Positions 29,342 through 36,997 of a stretch of 64,000 nt of DNA are shown here, in pieces. The translations under genes and the position numbers were made by a program. Under the pieces are notes generated by a model. It was not told the origin of the DNA and ran no database searches. It worked only from the letters and a program-made list of their open reading frames with translations. Where the stretch lies: contig LNEM01000015.1 of NCBI GenBank assembly GCA_001464955.1, positions 62,001 to 126,000 of the forward strand, given 5' to 3'. The DNA comes from Rhizobiales bacterium Ga0077537. Its GTDB lineage: Bacteria; Pseudomonadota; Alphaproteobacteria; Rhizobiales; Hyphomicrobiaceae. Position 1 is the first letter of the stretch. Every line of letters begins with the position of its first letter.

Positions 29342-30067
29342 TCAATTGAAGAGACCGATCCGGATGGCGCTCGCAACCGCGTGGGTTCGCGACGAGGCGT
29401 TGATCCGCCGCTTCGCGCCGTTGATGTGGAAGTATACGGTCTTGGCGCTGAGATCGAGGATCAGTGCAATCTCCGCATCGGACTTGCCGGCCGCAGCCCA
29501 TTGCAAGCATTCGATCTCTCGCGCGGTGAATTCATCCAATGCGCTCGCGCCGGACTGCTGCATCGCCGAGAGCAGATTGTGCACGACCAGCGACATCAAC
29601 GTCAGTGCGTGCAGGGCCTCGTCGGTCAGCGCGGACATTGTCCCGATGGAGACGAGCCCGCCGTGGCCCTTGGTCGTGTGGATCGGAACAAGAAGACCGT
29701 CCGTCACGCCGTTGGCGAGCCGCTCCTTGTGAATGAGTTGTGCGATTTGATCGTTTGGAAACTCCGCCATCGCGTCCGACCACGTGCAAGGCGTCACGCG
29801 CCGTTGCGCGGTGAGAACCAGTGGATCGGTGATCACGTAACCCTTGTCGCGATAGCGCCGGGCCCACGCGAGCGGTCTGGTGTCCATCAAAATGCAATCC
29901 GCCAGCGTCTCGTGCGGTTGAGGGACGCGACACATCAGGACATAGGTCCCGCCATAGCCGGTGATCACTTCCTGGAAGTAATCCGCGACAAGTTCGGCGG
30001 TATCGAGTGCGGAGACCGTCGGAAGAAAATCGACAGGACTTTCGCAGTGCTCCATTGAGTATTGCAT
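29342..30067 (-). CDS. LuxR-family acyl-homoserine-lactone regulator, TraR-like
   Basis: A 241-residue quorum-sensing regulator. The start at 30067 has GGAGG 9 nt upstream; an in-frame ATG at 30073 is closer to the same site. The autoinducer-binding domain (about 20-165) keeps the ligand residues of TraR-type proteins: Trp68, Tyr72, Asp81 (WARRY...DP), Trp96 and the Gly136-137 pair. The C-terminal LuxR HTH (about 178-240) keeps Glu184, Leu188 and Gly194. It sits 31 nt after traG in the same direction, so it likely activates transfer genes at high cell density. No luxI-type synthase is in the window. Confidence 0.88.
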   Translation of the reverse strand: MQYSMEHCESPVDFLPTVSALDTAELVADYFQEVITGYGGTYVLMCRVPQPHETLADCILMDTRPLAWARRYRDKGYVITDPLVLTAQRRVTPCTWSDAMAEFPNDQIAQLIHKERLANGVTDGLLVPIHTTKGHGGLVSIGTMSALTDEALHALTLMSLVVHNLLSAMQQSGASALDEFTAREIECLQWAAAGKSDAEIALILDLSAKTVYFHINGAKRRINASSRTHAVASAIRIGLFN

Positions 30068-30098
30068 GGGCATGGACCTCCAAATCATGAGTCGTCGT

Positions 30099-31991
30099 TC
30101 ACGCGAACCGATTGGCATTGGCTTGGTTGAGAAAGTGCGGCCGCCGGAAGTAGACGGCACGGCCGCATCTGAGCGGCGGATGGCCTTGGACGATGATGAT
30201 TTGCTCGTCCTTGCGCATAGTCTGCGTGATTTCGTGCGGCAGGATCAGCGGCCGACGTTGGGTGCTCACGCTGCGGGTAGACCTACTTGAGGACCCCGAA
30301 CCGATCAAACCGACGTTCTGTGATGTCCCCACGACATGCACAGACATCTCACCGCATTTGGCCGAAAGGTCCTTGGCCGTTTCCATGCTTTTGATCGCCG
30401 CATAAGACACAAATGCGCAGCCTTCGTACCAGGATGTCGCACCCTCGCGGCCGAAGTGCTTTTCGAGCTGGCCGACGGACTGATACATCAGCATCAGCGT
30501 GACGCCGTATTTCCGGCCGCGATCGCGGGCGTCTTCGAGCGGACGCATGTAGCCGAGCAGATCGACCTCATCGAGGACGAACAGCGCGCGCCGCTTATGG
30601 CCTCCGTCGGCCTGCATCATGGCGTTGACGAGCGAGCCGACGATCATGCGGCCGATGCCGGGATAGCTGCGCAACATCGCGGCGGGTATGTTGAGGAATA
30701 CATCGATTTCGCCGCCGGCGAGGTCACTCGATCTGAACGAATTGCCGCAGCACAAGGCCGCATAGTTCTCAAGGCTCAGCCACTGCGTGTCCTTCGATGC
30801 CGTCGAGTAGACGCCGGAGAACGTCTGCTCGGCCATGTTGGTGAAGACGCCGAGCGTTTCCCGGATGAACAGCGACGCGGAATTCTGCTGGACGGACCGC
30901 AGCAGCTCCAGCACCGCCGGCTCCGGCTTTGACACGATCTGGCGGAGTGATCTGAGGTTTCGCTGCCCCTCATATTCGGGCGACAGCATGACATGCGCGA
31001 GCAGACCGGTGAGCAGATTGTGCGCCTGGTTCTGGAAGTACGAGCCAGTCGAGCTGTCAACCCGCGCGCTTTCCGAAAGTAACATGTGCGCGAGTGCGAC
31101 AATGTCGGATTCCTTCGAGGACGATGACGCAATCCAGTCGAGGACATTGAAGCCGATCTCAGGGTGTCGCGGATCGAGGACGTAGGTCCTGCGACCCTGC
31201 TTCAGGCGATGGCCGACCACCATCGGCGCGACCTCACCGGCGGGATCCAGACACACGATTGGCCCCGAATACCGCAGCGCGGTTGGCACGACCGCCGATG
31301 TCGTCTTGAAGCCGCCGGAGCCCGCGAAAAACATCATGTGCGTCGAGTCGAAGTTGAGCTTGTAGGTGAGGAGCGGCGCCGAGCCACCGTCACCCCAAGT
31401 GGCGCGATCGGCCGGATCGAAGGCGATACCCTTCACGCGGGTCTGATCGACGCGACTGCGCTCACCAACCACGATCTCACCGTCCGAAGGAAACAGCTTG
31501 GCGGCCGTCGACATCGGCATCCAGTTGGCGTCGCCGAAGACAGCCGATTTGGCGCGCCGAAAACCGTCGCGTCCGGGCAGCGCGAGACGTGCACAAACCG
31601 CCGACAAGGAGAAGCCAATGATCGCACCCGCGATCACGAAAGCATCGACGTATCGGGAAACCGTTGTCCATGTCTGTCCCGGCGCAGAAGCGAAAGGAAG
31701 CAAACGCTCATATTCACGCCAGGCATAACCAGCGGCGACCACGAACAGGGTCAGCAAAGCCGCGATGGCCACAGGCTGGCGGCGATGCAAAGGAAGCATC
31801 GCTACTGTCACCAAACCTGCCAAGGGCCCGGCCACCAGAACCACGGCGGGTAAGGACCTCAAAAACCAGTACCGACTTGTGCCCGAAATCTGCACGGCGA
31901 GCACCGGCCACGCCGCACTAGCGGCCAGGTAGAAACCCGCCGAAACCGTCGGGGGAACGATCGTCAGAATTGAGTGCATCATGCCATTCAC
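30099..31991 (-). CDS. traG: type IV coupling protein TraG (VirD4 family)
   Basis: A 630-residue inner-membrane ATPase that links the relaxosome to the secretion channel. The N-terminus has two to three membrane segments (about 10-30, 45-70, 75-95, 115-135). The ATPase domain has a Walker A-like GSGGFKTTS at about residues 223-231 and Walker B LFVLDEVDLLG at about 463. The chain ends in a Ser/Arg-rich segment then RRPLILPHEI, typical of Ti-type TraG. The start ATG overlaps the stop of traD (ATGA). It is the third gene of a traC-traD-traG-traR-like unit. Confidence 0.95.
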   Translation of the reverse strand: MNGMMHSILTIVPPTVSAGFYLAASAAWPVLAVQISGTSRYWFLRSLPAVVLVAGPLAGLVTVAMLPLHRRQPVAIAALLTLFVVAAGYAWREYERLLPFASAPGQTWTTVSRYVDAFVIAGAIIGFSLSAVCARLALPGRDGFRRAKSAVFGDANWMPMSTAAKLFPSDGEIVVGERSRVDQTRVKGIAFDPADRATWGDGGSAPLLTYKLNFDSTHMMFFAGSGGFKTTSAVVPTALRYSGPIVCLDPAGEVAPMVVGHRLKQGRRTYVLDPRHPEIGFNVLDWIASSSSKESDIVALAHMLLSESARVDSSTGSYFQNQAHNLLTGLLAHVMLSPEYEGQRNLRSLRQIVSKPEPAVLELLRSVQQNSASLFIRETLGVFTNMAEQTFSGVYSTASKDTQWLSLENYAALCCGNSFRSSDLAGGEIDVFLNIPAAMLRSYPGIGRMIVGSLVNAMMQADGGHKRRALFVLDEVDLLGYMRPLEDARDRGRKYGVTLMLMYQSVGQLEKHFGREGATSWYEGCAFVSYAAIKSMETAKDLSAKCGEMSVHVVGTSQNVGLIGSGSSSRSTRSVSTQRRPLILPHEITQTMRKDEQIIIVQGHPPLRCGRAVYFRRPHFLNQANANRFA

Positions 31992-32188
31992 TCCTGCGCT
32001 TCGCCGAAGACGGTCTTGCCCAGTTTCTCGAGTCGCGTGTGCTCACTTGAGCTAGGTATGTGAGTGGCCGCTTCCACGAGCACGCCCAGCAGAAACGCCT
32101 TGTTGGCGTCCCGCAATCCGGCCTTCACGATGAGGCCGCCAAGTGCAATTTTCTCGCGCGTGTCCTTGCGCCGATCATCGTTCGTCAT
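31988..32188 (-). CDS. traD: conjugal transfer protein TraD
   Basis: A 66-residue protein, close to the roughly 70 residues of Ti-plasmid TraD. The start at MTNDDRRKDTREK (32188) was chosen because GGTGGG precedes it; longer frames start at 32206 and 32287. The signature ARKIALGGLIVKAGL-like segment (REKIALGGLIVKAGLRDANKAFLLGVLVEA) is present. In Ti systems TraD is a small relaxosome accessory protein of unclear function. It overlaps the 3' end of traC by 14 nt and the 5' end of traG by 4 nt. Confidence 0.85.
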   Translation of the reverse strand: MTNDDRRKDTREKIALGGLIVKAGLRDANKAFLLGVLVEAATHIPSSSEHTRLEKLGKTVFGEAQE

Positions 32189-32468
32189 GGCCCACCGCCG
32201 CCCCATCAGAAACCTTATGCGCCGATCGAGCCTTGTGAGTATCCGTTGCAGCGGATTTCGTGGCAGGTCGGCGAAATCGCTCGGCAACGTCGCGGAACGC
32301 CTTCAGCAGATCCTCTTCATCGACCTCAATATCGAGCAGCCCAGCCTCGATTGCGGCTCTGACGAACCTTTCCGACGCTCTCAACTGCATTTTTTTCTTC
32401 TTTTCTCTGAGCTTTTCGATCTTGGCGTCGATGCCAGCCATAGACGCTGTTAGATTTGGATCGCCCAT
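32175..32468 (-). CDS. traC: conjugal transfer protein TraC
   Basis: A 97-residue relaxosome accessory protein. The start at 32468 (MGDPNL) follows a GAGGAG site 6 nt upstream; the ATG at 32492 lies before that site. A short N-terminal coiled-coil (AGIDAKIEKLREKKKKMQLRASERFVRAA) and an acidic segment LLDIEVDEEDLLKAF match the TraC family. It is the first gene of the leftward tra unit, starting next to the presumed oriT and divergent from traA, as in Ti plasmids. Confidence 0.87.
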   Translation of the reverse strand: MGDPNLTASMAGIDAKIEKLREKKKKMQLRASERFVRAAIEAGLLDIEVDEEDLLKAFRDVAERFRRPATKSAATDTHKARSAHKVSDGAAVGHDER

Positions 32469-32629
32469 ATTGTTCTCCTCATTTGGAATCACCGTCGTCC
32501 AATTCGATCTATTGGGCTCCCGCCGCAGAGTCCGCTGGGATTAAACCCAGTCTCAACACATTCAACGCAAGGTCTTGTCCGTAAGGCGCAATTATACGCT
32601 CGGATTTCGAGCGATCAAAAACCGCAGCG
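32469..32629. other. oriT: putative origin of transfer (oriT) between traC and traA
   Basis: The traC-traA divergent gap is where rhizobial Ti-type oriT sites lie. It contains GTAAGGCGCAATTATACGCTCG (32581-32602 in part), resembling the GGCGCAATTATACG core of Ti-type and RSF1010-like nic regions. A perfect 6-bp hairpin CGCTCG-GATTT-CGAGCG (32597-32613) adjoins it, and a CTGGG-N6-CCCAG hairpin (32535-32550) lies upstream. The exact nick site cannot be fixed by eye. Confidence 0.65.
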
Positions 32630-35600
32630 ATGAACGGCAAGGATCTCGACGTGGCGGTTCCACATTTCCGGGCGACGATCGTGGGAGCAGGGCGCAGTCC
32701 CGTTGCGGCTGCCGCCTATCGTCACCGCACGCAGATGGACGATGAGTCCCAGGGTCGGACCTTCCGCTACGACAACACCGGTGATCTCGCCCACGAGGAG
32801 ATTACCTTGCCTGTGGACAGTCCCGCCTGGCTGCGCGATGCGCTGCACGGCCAGAGTGTCGCCAAGGCGAGCGAAATCCTGTGGAATGCCGTTGTTGCCG
32901 GGGAGAGACAGGTCAACGGCCAGTTCGCCCGCGAGATCGTGATTGCACTGCCCAGCGAGCTGACGTTGCCGGAAGGCATCGCGCTGATGCGCGAGTTCAT
33001 AGCGACCGAATTCACGGCGAAGGGCTTGATTGCGGACTGGGTCGTCCACGCCGTACCCGGCAATCCGCATGTCCATCTGATGCATACGTTGCGCCCGGTC
33101 ACCGAGCGCGGTTTTGGCATGAAGAAGATCGCCGTTCTCGATGCCAACGGGGCCCCAATCCGCGTCAACGGCAAGATCGTCTATCGCAACTTCGTCGGCT
33201 ATCGAAACGAGCTGGTAAACCTGCGCCTGGCTTGGGCCACTGCGGCCAACCGGCATCTCGCTCTGGCGGGGCACGAAACGCGGATCGATCTGAGGTCCTA
33301 TGCCGCGCAGGGTATCGATGTGGTGCCGACCAAGCATCTGGGTCCCGCCGGCGCGGCAAACGCGCGCAAAGCCGGCCTCTCTTACGCGGCCCACTCGCGC
33401 GGCCCTGAACGCGCCAAGGCCGCTGCTCAAATCCTGGCCCAGCCAGCCCGCGTGCTCGCCATCCTCGGCACCGAGCGTTCCACGTTCAATGAGCGGGATA
33501 TCGCCAAAACGGTGCATCGGCTCGTCGACGACCCAGTCACGTTCGCCGATGTGATGGCCAAGGTGAAAGCCAGCCCTGATCTCGTCACCATCAGACCTGA
33601 GATCCGTGACGCAGAGACGAAGGCCGTTGCAGCCGCGCCAGTCTACTCGACCCGCGAGATCGTGCGAGCAGAGCACGGCATGGCGCAGGCCGCAGATGCG
33701 CTCGCGCAGCGTCGCGGACTGTCGGTCGGGGCCAAAATTATCGCGACGAGCATCGCCAGAACAGAAGGAAAAGACCCGAAGCGACCGTTCAAATTCGACG
33801 CCGAGCAGGTCGATGCCGTTCGTCATGTGACCGGCGATAGTGCGATTGCCGCCGTCGTCGGCTTCGCAGGCGCCGGCAAGTCGACATTGTTGGAGGCAGC
33901 CAACGTCGCATGGACAGCAGCAGGCCACCGCGTTGTCGGTGCCGCGCTCGCCGGAAAAGCCGCCGAAGGCCTGCAGCAAAGCTCGGGGATCGCTTCGCGC
34001 ACCCTTGCATCCTGGGAGCACGCCTGGGCCGCCGGCCGCGACCAGCTCGCGAAGGGCGATGTGTTCGTCATCGACGAGGCCGGCATGGTGTCGTCAAAGC
34101 AGATGGCGCGCGTGGTTTCAGCCGTCAAGGCGGCCGGCGCCAAGATCGTCCTGGTCGGGGACGCCATGCAGTTGCAGCCGATCGAGGCCGGGGCGGCGTT
34201 CCGCGCCATCACCGAGCGGATTGGATACTTCGAACTGGGCGGCATCCGCCGCCAGAAAGATGCTTGGGCACAAGAAGCTTCGCGTCAATTGGCGCGTGGC
34301 CAGGTGCGCGCCGCGCTCGATGCCTACCGCGCGCATGACGCCATTCGAGAGCCCACCGACCGCGTCGACGCCGCGCGCGCGATCGTCGCGGACTGGATGT
34401 CGGCGCGAAGCGAGATCGCCGCCAAGGCCGCTGCGGCGGGCAAGCCCGATCGGGGCGATGAATTGCTCGTGCTCACCCACACCAACGCTGACGTATTCGC
34501 GCTCAATCAGGGTATTCGCGCGGCGTTGATCGGGCAGGGCGCTTTGCAGGACGCCCGCACCGTGTTGACCGAGCGGGGAACACGTGAATTCGCCATCGGC
34601 GATCGGATGATTTTCCTCAAGAACGCAATCTTCGAGGAGCCGCTGGCGCCGCGCCTCGGACGCCAGAGCGTGAAGAACGGCATGCTCGGTACCGTCGTCG
34701 CCACGAAGGGCCTTGTTGGCGAGGCGCTGATGCGCGTTCGGCTCGACAGCGGGACCGAGGTGGCGTTCGGCGCCGCCACCTACCGCAATGTCGATCACGG
34801 CTACGCCGCGACCATCCACAAGTCTCAAGGGTCGACCGTCGATCGCGTGCTCGTCATGGCCACCAAAACCATGGATCAGCACCTCGCCTATGTCGCCCTG
34901 TCGCGTCACCGGGACCAGGTGACGCTGTACGCACCCAAGAGCGACTTTGCGACCTTTGAAAACTTAAGCGAAACCCTCGGCCGGTCCGGCGCCAAGTCGA
35001 CTACGCTCGACTTCGAGAATGAGGCGCACTACGCCCGCGCGGTCGACGCATTCGCCGAGCGGCGGGGAATCGAAACCTTGGCTTCGATCGCATCGATGTT
35101 GGCTGCCACCATCGAGCGACAGCGCGCCTGGATCGAAGAAGGGCGCGCAATGCTATCCGAGCTATGGCAGCGCGCGGAGCGTGCGATCGGCATCAATATT
35201 GAGCGGGGCCAAGCTCGCACGATTGAGCCGGCAATGGCGATGTCAGAGGAAGCCACCGGCGCACCGGCGCAACCAACCGCGGCAACGATATCGCTACCCG
35301 TCATAGTCCTGCAAAGGGATATCTCTCTACCGGCGGCGTCGACCGAGTGGTCGGACGCCGAGGCGGCGCGAGAGGCACTCATGCGGGCTCCGGAATGGAC
35401 GCATCGGTCCGAGCAATTGCGTCCGGCGCTCGCGGCCGTGTTCCGCGATCCAGAAGCTGCCATGGCCGCGATTGCATTCAAGATCACCCGGGCCGGCGCC
35501 GATCCGAGGTTGATAGCTCAGACCGTTGCCGCGACCCCGGAGGCGATTGGCGTCGTGCGCGGTTCTGCTCGGCTGGTCGATGCCTTGTCCGCGCGACGCG

Positions 35601-36835
35601 AGCGGGCTGCCGCCCTTGAGTCAGCACGCGTGATCGTGCCCGCGATCCGCGCCCATGGTCTCGCCTATCAGCGCGACCTGCCGAAGGCGATCGAGCGCGA
35701 AGAGAAACGGAGACCCAGAATGACAGTGGCGATTCCTGCGATGACAGAGCGCACGCATCAGATGCTTGGCGAGATTGAGGCAGCCCGTCACGCAGGCGGC
35801 GCCGAGGCTTACAGCGCCGCGACGCGGATCATCTTGGCCGACAAACAGGCGTCTGCCGAACTGAAGGCCGTCAACGAGGCTCTCACAGCGCGGTTTGGCT
35901 CCAGAGCCTTCACCAAAAATGCGAACGACCGGGACCGCGCAGCCATTTCAGCCCTGTTGCCGCCCGAGCAGCGGGGCCGGCTCGAGGAAATCACACCAAC
36001 GTTTGAGGCTATCCGCCGCTTCGGTCGCGAGCATGCTGCCGCCGAGCGCCGCATCGAGATGAAAACCATGAGCGAGAATGGACCGTTGCTGCCGGCCGTC
36101 ACGACGCACTCGAAGGCGGTTGCCGATGTGGCGCTCGAAACCGCACTGGCTGCGCCAGCCTACCGCAATGAGATGGCCAAGATCGATGCCCTAGCGCCGG
36201 TGATTTGGCGCGATCCAGCCGCCGCAGCGAAGTCGCTGCAAAGCGCTATACTGAAGCCTGAGCAGCGGGGCCGCCTCGCAGATGTCATCAAATCCGCGCC
36301 GGAACAATTCGGGGCGTTGCGCGGCTCAGACCGATTGATTGACCGGCTCACGTCCGCTGGCCCAGAGCGCAAGGCGGCCCTCGCTGCTGCCGAGACGGCA
36401 AGTATCCACGTGCGGTTCGCGGCACCAGCGCTTGCGCTTGAGGTCGAGAAGGCCAGCGTTATTGAAGACGCTCGGCGTGCCCGGATGCGAACTGAAGTTC
36501 CAAGACTCTCTCAGACGGCAGCCACCGCGCTCGACGGCCTCGCTAAGATCAAGGATGCTGCAGCGTTCGATGCGGCCGTGAAGGCGACACCGGAGTCGGC
36601 GAAGGCCGAATTGCGCTCTTTTGAGGCAGCCTTGTCAAAACGCCTTGGCCCCAATGTGTCGGCCGGCGACCGTGCCGCCCTGGCCTCCGTGCCGGAACCG
36701 CAGCGCAAGGGCTTTGAAGTCGCCCGCGAGATCCTCACTACTGTCTCGCGCGTGATCGACACCGCTCGGCAGCAGCGCATCGTGCAGGAGCGGTTGGCGC
36801 ATGGCCAGAGGAAGGACAAGGGGATCACTCGCTAG
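32630..36835 (+). CDS. traA: Ti-type conjugative relaxase-helicase TraA
   Basis: A 1401-residue relaxase. The N-terminal MobA/MobL-type domain (about 1-260) has the nicking Tyr30 (AAAYRHRTQ) and the His triad HAVPGNPHVHLMHT. A RecD/TraI-like helicase domain has Walker A GFAGAGKST at about 411-419, Walker B VFVIDEAGMVSS and TIHKSQGST. A long alpha-helical C-terminus (about 800-1401) is repetitive in composition. The upstream ATG at 32630 lacks a good site; a GTG at 32651 follows AAGGA with 7-nt spacing and may be the true start. It nicks oriT and unwinds the transferred strand. Confidence 0.94.
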   Translation: MNGKDLDVAVPHFRATIVGAGRSPVAAAAYRHRTQMDDESQGRTFRYDNTGDLAHEEITLPVDSPAWLRDALHGQSVAKASEILWNAVVAGERQVNGQFAREIVIALPSELTLPEGIALMREFIATEFTAKGLIADWVVHAVPGNPHVHLMHTLRPVTERGFGMKKIAVLDANGAPIRVNGKIVYRNFVGYRNELVNLRLAWATAANRHLALAGHETRIDLRSYAAQGIDVVPTKHLGPAGAANARKAGLSYAAHSRGPERAKAAAQILAQPARVLAILGTERSTFNERDIAKTVHRLVDDPVTFADVMAKVKASPDLVTIRPEIRDAETKAVAAAPVYSTREIVRAEHGMAQAADALAQRRGLSVGAKIIATSIARTEGKDPKRPFKFDAEQVDAVRHVTGDSAIAAVVGFAGAGKSTLLEAANVAWTAAGHRVVGAALAGKAAEGLQQSSGIASRTLASWEHAWAAGRDQLAKGDVFVIDEAGMVSSKQMARVVSAVKAAGAKIVLVGDAMQLQPIEAGAAFRAITERIGYFELGGIRRQKDAWAQEASRQLARGQVRAALDAYRAHDAIREPTDRVDAARAIVADWMSARSEIAAKAAAAGKPDRGDELLVLTHTNADVFALNQGIRAALIGQGALQDARTVLTERGTREFAIGDRMIFLKNAIFEEPLAPRLGRQSVKNGMLGTVVATKGLVGEALMRVRLDSGTEVAFGAATYRNVDHGYAATIHKSQGSTVDRVLVMATKTMDQHLAYVALSRHRDQVTLYAPKSDFATFENLSETLGRSGAKSTTLDFENEAHYARAVDAFAERRGIETLASIASMLAATIERQRAWIEEGRAMLSELWQRAERAIGINIERGQARTIEPAMAMSEEATGAPAQPTAATISLPVIVLQRDISLPAASTEWSDAEAAREALMRAPEWTHRSEQLRPALAAVFRDPEAAMAAIAFKITRAGADPRLIAQTVAATPEAIGVVRGSARLVDALSARRERAAALESARVIVPAIRAHGLAYQRDLPKAIEREEKRRPRMTVAIPAMTERTHQMLGEIEAARHAGGAEAYSAATRIILADKQASAELKAVNEALTARFGSRAFTKNANDRDRAAISALLPPEQRGRLEEITPTFEAIRRFGREHAAAERRIEMKTMSENGPLLPAVTTHSKAVADVALETALAAPAYRNEMAKIDALAPVIWRDPAAAAKSLQSAILKPEQRGRLADVIKSAPEQFGALRGSDRLIDRLTSAGPERKAALAAAETASIHVRFAAPALALEVEKASVIEDARRARMRTEVPRLSQTAATALDGLAKIKDAAAFDAAVKATPESAKAELRSFEAALSKRLGPNVSAGDRAALASVPEPQRKGFEVAREILTTVSRVIDTARQQRIVQERLAHGQRKDKGITR

Positions 36836-36997
36836 CGAGAGATCGCCGTCACATTGGCCCCAATCGCCTGGAATTATTCGAAGTTTTCCACAGAACTCGC
36901 GCAAAACCGGTGATCGCGGACCATCGCCATTTCCCGGCGACCCTTGATCCACACTACACTCGAATCAGTGTGATCAGGGCAAAGATGCGGGGACGTC

